Source: Nodosilinea sp. FACHB-141 (GTDB lineage Bacteria; Cyanobacteriota; Cyanobacteriia; Phormidesmidales; Phormidesmidaceae). Taken from it: 64,000 nt of DNA. Position 1 is the stretch's first letter, and the number at the start of each line of letters is the position of its first letter. The translations under genes and the position numbers were made by a program. The notes beneath the pieces are model-generated. The model saw nothing but the letters and a program-made list of their open reading frames with translations, made no database searches and was not told where the DNA came from. The DNA is taken from assembly GCF_014696135.1 (NCBI RefSeq), contig NZ_JACJPP010000007.1, positions 620,001 to 684,000 on the forward strand. The letters run 5' to 3'. Positions 38,235 through 48,000 of this stretch are shown here, in pieces.

Positions 38235-38269
38235 CTAGTCCACGAACAGTGGACTAGGGTCCGTTTTCT
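38235..38269 (+). terminator. gatC terminator
   Basis: CTAGTCCAC and GTGGACTAG form a perfect 9-bp stem around GAACA, followed by GGTCCGTTTTCTT. It lies 41 bp after the gatC stop. Confidence 0.8.
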
Positions 38270-38399
38270 TACGATTTCCTACTGATAGCGCTAGCAAATC
38301 TCAACCTATAGGACAATCGACCTCAGTTTGAATATGCGGCAGTCGCCGATGATGGCTGCTGCTTTGTTTTGTCCTGGGGTTTCCCTACGTTGAGGTGCC

Positions 38400-39542
38400 A
38401 TGAAGCGTCGGCAGTTGGTTAAAACGACAACCTGGGGCGTAGCAGCGGCTACGACCGCGAGTATGGCCGCCTGCACCGGGGCTTCTTCCCCAGTGGCAGA
38501 GGGCACCGCTGAGGATTTGCCCCAGATCGATTGGCAAATGGCTACTAGCTGGCCTGCCGCCCTTGACACGATTTTGGGCGGGGCTCAGACCTTTGCCGAT
38601 CGCGTCAGCACCATGAGCGGCGGACGGTTTACCATTTCACCCCGCTCCGCTGGCGAAATTGCTCCCCCGCTAGAAGTGCTCAATGTGGTCTCTCAGGGAG
38701 CGGTGCCCTGTGGCCACACGGCGTCGTATTACTACGTGGGGCGCAGCCCGGTGATGGGCTTTGGGGCCAGTCTGCCCTTTGGCCTCACCCCCCAACAGCA
38801 AAACGCCTGGCTTTATGAGGGGGGCGGGCTAGACAAGCTCCAGGAGTTTTACGCCCGCCAGTTCAATGTGATCCAGTTTCCAGCTGGGAATACCGGGGCG
38901 CAGATGGGGGGGTGGTTTCGCCGCGAGATCGCCAGCGTCAGCGACTTGGCTGGGCTCAAGATGCGCATACCCGGTCTGGGGGGCCAGGTGATGAGCAGGC
39001 TGGGGGTGACGGTGCAGACGCTGCCGGGGGGAGAGATCTTTCAGGCGCTGCAAACCGGGGCGATCGACGCCGCCGAGTGGGTTGGCCCCTACGACGACGA
39101 AAAGCTGGGGCTGAACAAGGTGGCTCAGTACTACTACTACCCTGGCTGGTGGGAGCCGGGCAGCACTCTCGAAGTGCAGATCAACCTCGACCAGTGGAAT
39201 CAACTGCCCGAGGTCTATCAGCAGATCGTGCGTGCGGCGGCCTTTGAGGCCAACATGGAAATGTTGTCGCGCTACGAAACCCGCAACAATGAAGCTCTCC
39301 AGCGCCTAGTTGACGACGGTGTGCAGCTGCGTGAATATAGCGCCGAGATTATGACCGCCGCTCAAGAGGCCACCTTTGACCTCTATGACGAGTTTGCCGC
39401 TAACGACGCCGACTTTAAGGCCATCTATGACGACTGGCGCGGGTTTCGCGATCGCATTTATGCCTGGAGCCAGCTCAATCAGGGGGCCTTTGAGCGCTTT
39501 GTCTACAGCAATTTGAAGGCTGGGGGCGAGCCGCCCGCCTAG
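38400..39542 (+). CDS. TRAP transporter substrate-binding protein (DctP family)
   Basis: Periplasmic binding protein of a tripartite ATP-independent transporter. It has 380 residues. The N-terminus [17 protein letters not shown] ends in a lipobox-like MAAC, so it is a Tat or lipoprotein-type signal. Family blocks include [24 protein letters not shown], the conserved [12 protein letters not shown] region and [19 protein letters not shown] with the Arg that binds a carboxylate, then [14 protein letters not shown]. This matches the mannitol/chloroaromatic-type subfamily rather than C4-dicarboxylate DctP. Ligand unknown. Confidence 0.88.
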   Translation: MKRRQLVKTTTWGVAAATTASMAACTGASSPVAEGTAEDLPQIDWQMATSWPAALDTILGGAQTFADRVSTMSGGRFTISPRSAGEIAPPLEVLNVVSQGAVPCGHTASYYYVGRSPVMGFGASLPFGLTPQQQNAWLYEGGGLDKLQEFYARQFNVIQFPAGNTGAQMGGWFRREIASVSDLAGLKMRIPGLGGQVMSRLGVTVQTLPGGEIFQALQTGAIDAAEWVGPYDDEKLGLNKVAQYYYYPGWWEPGSTLEVQINLDQWNQLPEVYQQIVRAAAFEANMEMLSRYETRNNEALQRLVDDGVQLREYSAEIMTAAQEATFDLYDEFAANDADFKAIYDDWRGFRDRIYAWSQLNQGAFERFVYSNLKAGGEPPA

Positions 39543-39567
39543 CACAAGGGCTGACGCTACGGTGGAG

Positions 39568-40902
39568 CTATTGGAGCGATCGCTCCACCAGCCAGCTCAC
39601 TGTCTGGGGAAACACCATCACTACCACCAGCACTACTAGCTGAATGGCCATAAACGGCAGCGCGCTGCGGTGAATTTCGCGGGTGCTGATGGTCTTTGGT
39701 GCCACGCTCTGCAAATAAAACAGCGAGAACCCTACCGGCGGCGAAATAAACGCCGTCTGCAAATTCAGCGCCATCACCACCCCAAACCACACCATGTCAA
39801 TGCCTAGAGCTTGGGCGGCGGGCACCAGCAGCGGCATGGCTATGAAGCAAATTTCAATGAATTCTAAAAACACTCCCATGGCGAAAATCACTAGGTTGGC
39901 CACTAGCAAAAAGGTCACGTAGCCCCCCGGCATGTTCACCAACAGATTGGTGATCAGGGTTTTGCCTCCTAGGGCATCAAACACCAGGCCAAAAAACGAC
40001 GAGCAAAACAGAATAATCAGCACTACCCCCGTCACGATCGCTGTGGCGTGGGCGGCCTCTTGCAGCAGCTTGAGCGTCAGTCGTCCGTTGAGGGCGGCCA
40101 GCCCGCAGGCCCCCACCGCCCCCACTGCCCCCGCTTCGGTAGGGGTGGCAATGCCAAAGAAAATGCTGCCCAGCACCACAAAAATCAGCACTATTGGCGG
40201 CACGATCGCCTTCATCACTCGCTTTAGCAGATTCCAGGGGCTGATCTGGCGCATGGCTAGGGGCAGCGGCGGCGCGGTGCCAGGCTTAAAGTAAGCCACC
40301 ATCAGCACATAGACCGCGTAAGCTCCAGCCAGCATCAGCCCTGGAATCAGCGCCCCTAGGAACAGATCGCCCACCGACACCCCCAGCTGGTCGCTCAGCA
40401 CCACTAGCACCAAGCTAGGCGGAATCAGCTGTGCCAGGGTGCCTGAGGCAATGATGGTGCCAGCGGCCAGCTCTTTGTCGTAGCCGTGGCGCAGCATAAT
40501 CGGTAGCGAAATCATGCCCATGAGAATGACCGTGGCGGCCACCACCCCAGTCGTTGCCGCCAGCAGGGTGCCGACCAGCACCACCGCCAGGGCCATGCCG
40601 CCGCGCAGGGGGCCAAGCACCAGGCCGATGGTCTCTAGCAGTTCCTCCGCCAGGCCCGACTTTTCGAGCACCGCGCCCAAAAACACAAAAAACGGAATCG
40701 CTAGCAAGGTGAAGTTGGCCATGGTGCCAAACCAGATGTTGGGCAGCAGCAAGAGGCGGGCGGGCTCAAAGGCCCCCAGCAGCCAGCCCACCAGGCCAAA
40801 CACCAGCCCCGTACCCGCAAAAGAAAACGCCACGGGGTAGCCGCTCATCAAAATCAAAAAGAAGCCAACGAACATCGCGATCGCTAACCACTCGTAGCCC
40901 AT
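39568..40902 (-). CDS. TRAP transporter large permease (DctM family)
   Basis: The 12-helix transport subunit, 444 residues. DctM features are seen: the N-terminal [21 protein letters not shown], then [53 protein letters not shown] and [14 protein letters not shown]. It works with the small permease 70 bp upstream and probably with the convergent DctP-type protein 25 bp beyond its end. Ligand unknown. Confidence 0.92.
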   Translation of the reverse strand: MGYEWLAIAMFVGFFLILMSGYPVAFSFAGTGLVFGLVGWLLGAFEPARLLLLPNIWFGTMANFTLLAIPFFVFLGAVLEKSGLAEELLETIGLVLGPLRGGMALAVVLVGTLLAATTGVVAATVILMGMISLPIMLRHGYDKELAAGTIIASGTLAQLIPPSLVLVVLSDQLGVSVGDLFLGALIPGLMLAGAYAVYVLMVAYFKPGTAPPLPLAMRQISPWNLLKRVMKAIVPPIVLIFVVLGSIFFGIATPTEAGAVGAVGACGLAALNGRLTLKLLQEAAHATAIVTGVVLIILFCSSFFGLVFDALGGKTLITNLLVNMPGGYVTFLLVANLVIFAMGVFLEFIEICFIAMPLLVPAAQALGIDMVWFGVVMALNLQTAFISPPVGFSLFYLQSVAPKTISTREIHRSALPFMAIQLVVLVVVMVFPQTVSWLVERSLQ

Positions 40903-40972
40903 GGCGCTCCTTACAAGGGGGACTAAAGAAACTGAATCTAAATCCTGAAAACTATCAACCGCCCGTCACCGC

Positions 40973-41584
40973 TCACTCCAGGGGCGGCAGGTCAGCCTCG
41001 GCCTCCGGCAGCAGCCTGCCCTCGATATAGCCGCACCACACTGCCCAGTACTTAATCGCCTGGGCTACGGCTTGGAGCAGCAGCAGCCCAAAACCCACCA
41101 GCACCATCGATTTGATCGGTGCCCTGGGCAGCCCACTGGCGTCGGAGGAAACCTCCCAGCGGCCCCAGGTGCCGTCGGGCAGCAGCCCCCACGACTGCAT
41201 CACCGGGTTCACCGTCACCCACAGCCCCAGCACGCAAAAGGGAATCAGAAACAGCACCGTGCCCCAGAAGCTAATCATGGCCTTGCGGCGATCGCTCCAG
41301 CCCGACTCCAAAAAATCGACCCGCACATTTGCCCCCTGCTGGAGGATGTAGGGAAAGCTGAGCAAGAACGTGATCGAAAATAGGTACCACTGCCATTCAA
41401 GCAGTCCGTTCGAGGCCAGCTGCAAGCCCACAAAACGGCCAATGTAGCGGGCCATAACGTTGTAAAATCCGACAACAACGGTGAGCAGCACCAGCCAGCT
41501 CAGGCTCTTGCCAATCCACTCGCTCAAGTTATCGATGGCTTCAGCCACCCGCAACAGCCGTCCAATCAGTCCAGGACTTAGCAC
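40973..41584 (-). CDS. TRAP transporter small permease (DctQ family)
   Basis: The four-helix accessory permease, 203 residues. Four hydrophobic segments are visible; the DctQ-type region NVMARYIGRFVG and the FLLSFPYILQQGANVRVDFL stretch fit the family. The start is GTG at 41584, six bases after GGGGGAG. It precedes the large permease by 70 bp on the same strand, as usual for dctQM pairs. Confidence 0.9.
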   Translation of the reverse strand: MLSPGLIGRLLRVAEAIDNLSEWIGKSLSWLVLLTVVVGFYNVMARYIGRFVGLQLASNGLLEWQWYLFSITFLLSFPYILQQGANVRVDFLESGWSDRRKAMISFWGTVLFLIPFCVLGLWVTVNPVMQSWGLLPDGTWGRWEVSSDASGLPRAPIKSMVLVGFGLLLLQAVAQAIKYWAVWCGYIEGRLLPEAEADLPPLE

Positions 41585-41640
41585 TCTTAGCTCCCCCGCC
41601 GACTCGCGTTGGAGTTGATAATACCGCCTAATGGAATGGG

Positions 41641-41973
41641 CTAGATGGGAGTCAACTCGCTAGCCCGGTCGTAAATGATTACGCCAACGCGATCGATGTG
41701 GTCAGCCAACGGTTGGCTCTCCAAGGTGTTGTAGTGCACAACATCAAAATAATAGGGCAGCGGCAGATCCTCATTGAGCACGTCGGCGAGCTGGGCGATG
41801 GTGCGCTGGGTTATGCGATCGCCCTTCACCGCTAGATCCACGTCTGACCCTGGCTTATAGTTGCCCTTGGCCCGCGAGCCAAACAGCACCACCGTTGTGA
41901 TCTCCTCGAACTGGCGAAAGGCGCCAACGATCTGAGCCCTGTCGCTCTCTGTAAGACCGTAGGCGTTAGCCAT
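41641..41973 (-). CDS. mntA: MntA-type nucleotidyltransferase antitoxin
   Basis: A 110-residue minimal nucleotidyltransferase. The active site GSRAKGNYKPGSDVDLAVKG has the GSx10DxD pattern, with Ser33 and Asp44/Asp46. In the MntA-HepT systems studied in bacteria, MntA neutralises the HEPN toxin by adding AMP to a tyrosine. It overlaps the HEPN gene by 8 bp (ATGGCTAA), the standard arrangement with the HEPN gene first. Other MNT/HEPN pairs exist, but the RX4HXY motif in the partner supports this type. Confidence 0.85.
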   Translation of the reverse strand: MANAYGLTESDRAQIVGAFRQFEEITTVVLFGSRAKGNYKPGSDVDLAVKGDRITQRTIAQLADVLNEDLPLPYYFDVVHYNTLESQPLADHIDRVGVIIYDRASELTPI

Positions 41974-42370
41974 CAGTCTTCACCTTGAGAACTTGGTAAA
42001 GTTCGGCCAGCAGGGGAAAGTAGTCGTTGCGAATGCTGGTTTCGACTGCGATCGCCGTGGCTTCATTGTAGGTATGCGTGGTCAGGTTGCGGTCTTGCAG
42101 AGCGTTCATCCAGCCGTGACCTTGGGCAATCAGACCGATCTGAAACCCCTGCTTAATGGCTTCTCTAGGGGTTTTAACCACAATCCCCTCAGCCTCCTCG
42201 TAGTCTTTCATCACCTTCCACGCCAGCTCAAAGGCCAATTCAAAGAACTGAATGATTCCCGCGCGCTCCACCAGCGAGGGTGACTCAATATCGAGGGCAT
42301 CGCGCAGCAGCAAAAACGTGCGCTCGAAGTTAGCGAATCGCTGAACCCAGCGGGTATCGGGGGGATGCAT
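41966..42370 (-). CDS. hepT: HepT-type HEPN toxin (HI0074 family)
   Basis: A 134-residue all-helical protein. The catalytic motif RNLTTHTY, Arg94-x4-His99-x-Tyr101, is exactly the RX4HXY of HepT RNase toxins, where the tyrosine is the target of AMP addition. The HI0074-like pattern FFELAFELAWKVMKDYEE is also present. The frame extends upstream to 42484 inside the allantoinase gene; ATG at 42370 (MHPPDTRWVQ) gives the family length and falls just past the neighbour's stop. It forms a two-gene unit with MntA. Confidence 0.87.
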   Translation of the reverse strand: MHPPDTRWVQRFANFERTFLLLRDALDIESPSLVERAGIIQFFELAFELAWKVMKDYEEAEGIVVKTPREAIKQGFQIGLIAQGHGWMNALQDRNLTTHTYNEATAIAVETSIRNDYFPLLAELYQVLKVKTDG

Positions 42371-42401
42371 GGGAGCGCTAGGCAAGGTGAACTCTTCTAG
42401 G

Positions 42402-43316
42402 TTAGGCGGGTCTGTGGTGCTCGTGCCAGTGGCGAGCGATGTCGATGCGGCGGCAGATCCAGACGCGATCGCGCCCCTGCACATAGTCTAAAAACCTCGC
42501 TAACGCCGCCGTGCGCCCCGGCTTGCCTGCCAGGCGACAATGCAGGCCAATGCTCATCATTTTGGGGCACTCCTCGCCCTCGGCGTAGAGGGTATCAAAA
42601 GAGTCGCGCAGGTAAGCAAAAAACTGATCCCCCGAGTTAAACCCGGCGTAGGTGGCAAAGCGCATGTCGTTATTGTCGAGGGTATAGGGGATTACCAGGT
42701 GCGGTCTACCGTACTCAGTGTTCCAGTAGGGCAGGTCGTCAGCGTAGCTATCGGCATCGTAGAGAAAGCCGCCTTCTTCGACCACCAGAGCACGGGTGTT
42801 GGGGCTGTTGCGACCCTGGTAAAAGCCTAGGGGGCGACTGCCCGCTACCTGGGTGTGAAGCTCCACTGCCCGGCGAATGTGCTCGCGCTCGGCCTCAATA
42901 CCGAAGTACTGGTAGTCAATCCAGCGGTAGCCGTGGCTGGCGATCTCCCAGTCGGCCTCGACCATGGCCGCCACAGCTTCGGGGTTCCGGGCCATCGCCA
43001 TGGCTACGGCATAAACCGTCAGCGGCAAGCCGCGACCCGTGAATAGTCGATGCAGCCGCCAGAACCCGGCCCGGCTGCCGTACTCATACATCGACTCCAT
43101 ATTCATGTTGCGCACCCCGGTTAGTGGTGCGGCCCCCACGCTTTCCGACAAAAACGCCTCCGAAGCCGCATCGCCGTGGAGAATGCAGTTTTCGCCTCCT
43201 TCTTCGTAATTGATCACAAACTGCACCGCAATTTTGGCGTTGCCGGGCCACTGGGCGTGGGGCGGGGTGCGGCCGTAGCCAACCAAGTCGCGGGGGTAGG
43301 AGGGAGTAATGGCCAT
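42402..43316 (-). CDS. puuE: PuuE-type allantoinase (polysaccharide deacetylase fold)
   Basis: A metal-independent allantoinase, hydrolysing allantoin to allantoate, or a related deacetylase-fold enzyme. It has 304 residues. The opening PRDLVGYGRTPPHAQWPG and the block VQFVINYEEGGENCILHGD match PuuE as I remember it; EIASHGYRWIDYQ carries the conserved His. No other purine-catabolism gene is adjacent, but the TRAP transporter nearby could import a related compound; this link is inferred. 32 bp separate it from the HepT gene. Confidence 0.85.
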   Translation of the reverse strand: MAITPSYPRDLVGYGRTPPHAQWPGNAKIAVQFVINYEEGGENCILHGDAASEAFLSESVGAAPLTGVRNMNMESMYEYGSRAGFWRLHRLFTGRGLPLTVYAVAMAMARNPEAVAAMVEADWEIASHGYRWIDYQYFGIEAEREHIRRAVELHTQVAGSRPLGFYQGRNSPNTRALVVEEGGFLYDADSYADDLPYWNTEYGRPHLVIPYTLDNNDMRFATYAGFNSGDQFFAYLRDSFDTLYAEGEECPKMMSIGLHCRLAGKPGRTAALARFLDYVQGRDRVWICRRIDIARHWHEHHRPA

Positions 43317-43684
43317 AGGGAGGGTGAGTTTTGCGGCAAGATTTAGGCAGGATTTTAGGGGTTAAATCATGCTTTGGTCTAGCTAAATCACTGCGCAAAT
43401 TGCCAATTTTTCATCACAAATCGGATCCCTCAAATTCGGGTTTCCGAAAGAAAACGCTTTCAGGTCACGAATTGTCCCTGCTACGCTCGTTTATGATCTA
43501 CAGATCGGCTAATGTCGAAATACGGCTAAAGGCGGATAAGAATACAGGGGGCTGAGCTACGGTGTAGCATGAACTTTGTGTTCTTAAACATCAATTGACT
43601 CTGCTGGCGGCCTGGCTGACAGCACAACCACCACAGAATTGTGGCACTGGAGCTACGACTTTGTTGAACGGAAGGAGTAAACCC
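43317..43684. other. Intergenic region between puuE and cysH
   Basis: This 368-bp divergent gap should hold promoters for both genes. I see a purine-rich GGAAGGAGTAA ribosome site at about 43669-43679 before cysH, but no clear operator or repeat. A reading frame upstream of 43685 is open but does not look like coding sequence. Confidence 0.5.
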
Positions 43685-44461
43685 ATGTCAGATGTCGCAC
43701 TCTTGCCTAGCAAGAGGCAGGCTGCCCCCGTTCTTGACCTCGATGCTATCAATCGAGAGTGGGGAGAGGCTGACGCCACCAGTTTGGTGCAGTGGGGCCA
43801 CAGTACCTTTGGTGACGGTCTGGTTCTCAGCACTAGCTTTGGCATTCAGTCGGCGGTGATGCTGCATCTGGTGACACAGGTGGTGCCTCAGATTCCAATT
43901 ATTTGGGTTGATACTGGCTATCTACCGGTTGAAACGTACCGTTTTGCTGAAGACCTCACGACCCGCCTCAACCTCAATCTTAAGGTCTACCAGTCACCCC
44001 TCAGTCCGGCCCGCATGGAAGCACTGCACGGCCGCCTTTGGGAGCAGCATGACGTAGAGGCGCTAAACCGCTACGACAAAATTCGTAAGGTAGAGCCCAT
44101 GCAGCGAGCCTTGGGCGATCTCAATGCCACGGCTTGGCTTACTGGGCTGCGATCGAACCAGACCGACCACCGCAAGTCGCTGGGGCGGGTGGGCCAGCAA
44201 GGGGGGCGTTACAAGCTGCTGCCCATTCTCAAGTGGACCTCTAAGGATGTGTACGACTACTTGGTGGCCCATGACTTGCCCTACCACCCGCTGTTTGATC
44301 AGGGCTATGTGACCGTGGGCGATTGGCACTCTAGCCGCCCGATCACGGCGGCTGACGACAACGAACGCGACACCCGTTTTAAGGGGCTCAAGCAAGAATG
44401 TGGTCTGCACCTGCCTCAGTCGCCTGAGGAGGCGGCCAGCTTAGACTCTAGTTCGCTGTAG
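43685..44461 (+). CDS. cysH: Phosphoadenylyl-sulfate reductase CysH
   Basis: Reduces PAPS to sulfite with thioredoxin in sulfate assimilation. It has 258 residues. The signatures [37 protein letters not shown] and [20 protein letters not shown] are typical, and the single catalytic Cys is in LKQECGLHL near the C-terminus. The absence of the paired CC motifs fits the PAPS rather than the APS type. ATG at 43685 follows GGAAGGAG and is chosen over 43595. Confidence 0.94.
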   Translation: MSDVALLPSKRQAAPVLDLDAINREWGEADATSLVQWGHSTFGDGLVLSTSFGIQSAVMLHLVTQVVPQIPIIWVDTGYLPVETYRFAEDLTTRLNLNLKVYQSPLSPARMEALHGRLWEQHDVEALNRYDKIRKVEPMQRALGDLNATAWLTGLRSNQTDHRKSLGRVGQQGGRYKLLPILKWTSKDVYDYLVAHDLPYHPLFDQGYVTVGDWHSSRPITAADDNERDTRFKGLKQECGLHLPQSPEEAASLDSSSL

Positions 44462-45032
44462 GCAGGCTGGCGCGATCGCCCCTCCGCTTGAGCCGACATC
44501 CTGGTAGTGCCGCCTTTTTGCTTACGATTTAGCAATAGTGGCTGAAACAAAAAACTGCTTCTTTTGGGATGTTCTAAAGGCTGGATCACACCAAATTCTG
44601 CGGCGCTGCCTGCTGCTGATTTGAGCATTGTGCTAGTAGAGTCAGCTTCGAAAAGTTGAAGCGATCGCTCAAATCAACCAGCTTTTGTTAGAGAAGTGAA
44701 GGACCAATTTTTGGCCTGCCGCTTGAGTTTGCCAAACAAAGATGGTGCAGGCAGAGCGCAGTTTAAAGGCCTGAACTTAAGCTGGTTTCAAGTTTGAGAG
44801 CAGCTATCGAAAATATCGAGGACGGGCATACTAATAGCTAGTCTGTTTGTGGGCAAAAGTGGAGTTTGTCGAACGTGTATTATGCCGGGATCAACGTCTG
44901 CCCCAGGGGGGAGGTCTTCGTGTCTGAATTCTCCTACACTTTGGAGGTTAGACCAGAGGCATACTTCTAACCACGCAAAGACGCCCATCAACGGCATAGC
45001 TCATCCTTTTTGGTACATGCCCTGAATCCCTA
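44462..45032. other. Intergenic region between cysH and the hybrid kinase
   Basis: A 571-bp gap. I find no convincing gene, terminator or repeat. Short minus-strand frames exist (for example 44788-44997) but have no recognisable features. It contains one HIP1 octamer near 44660. Confidence 0.5.
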
Positions 45033-48000
45033 ATGTCCTCAGCTCCCCTACCTAACGACGAAGCGGGACGGTTAGAAGCCCTGCGGCGCTACGAGATTTT
45101 AGATACTCCTCCCGAAGCTGGATTCGATCGCATCACCGCTTTGGCAGCACGATTGTTTAATGTGCCCATGGCCCTGGTTTCCTTGGTGGATGAATCTCGG
45201 GCTTGGTTTAAGTCTTGTTATGGGTTTGAGGGGCAAGAAATTCAGCGGCACAGTACGTTTTGTAGCCATGCGCTGCTGTCTGAAGAGGTGTTGGTCGTGC
45301 CTGAGGCGCGCCACGACAGCCGCTTCGCCAATAACCCCCTAGTGCAGGATGAGCCAGGGCTGCGCTTTTACGCTGGGGCACCCCTGTGCAACCAAGACGG
45401 TTTTATTTTGGGCACGCTTTGCGTGCTTGATACTCAGCCGCGAGACGATTTTGGCCCCAACCAGAGGGCGATGTTGGCAGATCTAGCCGCCATGGTGGTC
45501 GACGAACTCGACCTGCGTTTGGCGGCCCACCGGGTCGATGCGATCGACCAAGCCCTGCTGACGATCACTCAGGGGGTAGCCACCCAAACGGGGGATGCCT
45601 TTTTCGCGGCTCTGGTGCTGCATCTCACCCAGACCCTGGGGGTTGACTATGCCTACATCGGACTGGTCGAAGGCGACGGGCAAGAGGCCATTCAGACCCT
45701 TGCCGCCTGTGCCCAGGGGCAACTTGTCGAAAACTTTGAGTATCTACTGCACCACACTCCCTGTCATCAGGTGCTGCTTAAGCGCGAACTGTGCTGTTAC
45801 TCCAGCGGCGTCAGGGTTCAGTTTCCCGAGGCGACGCTGCTGCACCCCCTGGGCATTGACAGCTACGCGGCGATTCCCTTTTTTGACCCCGAGGGCATTC
45901 CGCTGGGTCTGCTGGGGGTGATGGATAGCAAACCCTGGAGCAACGTGCAGCTGATCAAGGCGCTGCTGCCCATTTTTGCCCTGCGCATTGCCACCGAACT
46001 CGATCGCCAGCGCACCGATGCCGCTCGTCTCCAGGTGCAGCAAGACCTGGAGCACTTGGTGGTTCAACGCACCGCTGAACTCTCCCAAACCAATCACCAA
46101 CTACAGCTAGAGATTGAAGAACGCAGGCAAGCTGAAACCGCCCTCGCAAAAGAGCAGGAGCTGCTGCGGGTGCTGCTCGAAAACGTGCAGGCGGGCATTG
46201 TAGCCTGCGATGAAGTGGGCATTTTAAGCCTGTTTAACCAGGCGGCGAGAGACTTTCACGGCCTGCCAGAATCCCCCCTGCCCCCCGACCAGTGGGCAGA
46301 CTACTATGACCTCTACCATCCCGATGGCAAAACCCCCTTGGGCAAGGAGGCGATTCCGCTGTTTCGTGCGCTGCAGGGCGAACGCGTAGTCGATGCTGAG
46401 ATGGTCATTGCTCCCAAGGGAGATAAGGCGCGCACGGTGTTAGCAAGCGGACAGGCGATCGCCTCCCCAGACAGCAGCAGCAAGGGGGCCGTGGTAGTGA
46501 TGCACGACATCACCGAACGCAAACAAATGGAAAATGCGCTGCGCGACAGCGAGGCCCGGCTGTTTAGCATTTTTGAGACCATTCCCAATGGCGTGGTTAT
46601 TCTTGATGCCCAGGGGCAGTTGGTCAGCGCCAACTCAGCCGCTGAGAAAATTTTGAGACTGACTCGCAGCAATCTGGCCAGTCGAGCCTACAACGACCCG
46701 GCCTGGGTCATTACTGCGATCGACGGGCAACCCTTTAAGGAAGAAGACCTACCCTTTGCCCAAGTGATGCGCACCGGAGCGGCGGTACATGGTGTGGAAC
46801 ATGCCATCACCCACGACGATGGCACGCAGAGCATTCTGTGCATCAATGCATCGCCGCTCTTTGATACCGAGGGACACATTGCCAATGTCGTTGCTTCAAT
46901 TAGCGATATTACTGCCCAGAAGCAGGCGGAGGCTACCCTTCAGGCCTCTGAAGAACGCTATCGCTCGGTGATTGAAACGGTGGCCGAGGGCATTGTGCTA
47001 CAGCATGCCGATGGCAGCATTTTTACCTGCAACGCTAGCGCCGAAGAGATCTTGGGGCTGACGGCTGAGCAAATGATGGGGCGCAGCTCCCTCGATTCCC
47101 GCTGGTCATGTACCTACGAGGATGGCTCTCCCTTTGCTGGCGATCAGCACCCGGCGATGGTCACGCTGCGCACCGGTGAACCGCAGTCTAACGTGGTTAT
47201 GGGGGTACACAGACCCGATGGCACCCTTACCTGGATTTCGATTAACACCCGGCCGCTGTTTCATCCCAATGACCCGACGCCCCTTGCCGTAGTGGCCTCA
47301 TTTTCGAACATTACTGCCCGCAAATTGGCCGAGGCTGAGCGGGCCCAGCTGATTCGAGAGCAGGCAGCTCGTCTCGATGCCGAAGTGGGTCAGTTTCGCT
47401 CAGCGCTCCTGGTGGATATTAGTACTACGCTGGCCTCGCTGCTCAACCATACAGACACCCTAGAACGGGTTGCCGATCGGGTGGTGCCGTTTTTTGCCGA
47501 CTGGTGTGCAATTGATCTGCTGCACCTGACCCAAGGCCCAGGTCAGAGCCTTGAGCGGGTGGCGATGGCGCACTGCGATCAAACTAAGGTCGAGCTGGGC
47601 TGGCAGCTGCATCGACAATACCCACCGTCGCTGGATGCTCCAGAAGGAGTGCCCAAAATTTTGTGCACGGGCCAAACCCAACTGGTGGTTGAGATTCCGC
47701 CAGCGATGCTAGAGGCGGCCGCCCACGATGCTAAGCACCTGCGTTTGCTGCAAGAGCTAGGTCTGAAGTCTTGTATCATTGCCCCGCTGATTGCTCGGGG
47801 CCAAACCCTGGGAGCAATTTCCTTTGTGATGGCTGAAACTGGCCGCCGTTACACCGCCAATGACTTAGCCCTGGCCGAAAACATTGCCCATCAAGTGGCG
47901 ATCGCGGTGGATAACGCCCGTCTCTACCAGGCAGAGCAAACCGCTCGCAACGAGGCTGAGGCGGCTAATCGCATCAAAGACGAGTTTTTGGCGGTGCTCT

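Noticed and set aside
42371-42484. Upstream extension of the HepT frame into puuE
   Set aside because: It lies mostly inside the allantoinase gene and reads as a Ser/Ala/Thr-rich shadow. ATG at 42370 gives the family length.
44788-44997. Possible 69-residue gene on the minus strand in the cysH-kinase gap
   Set aside because: No recognisable motif, no strong ribosome site and no partner. Composition does not stand out from the surrounding non-coding DNA.
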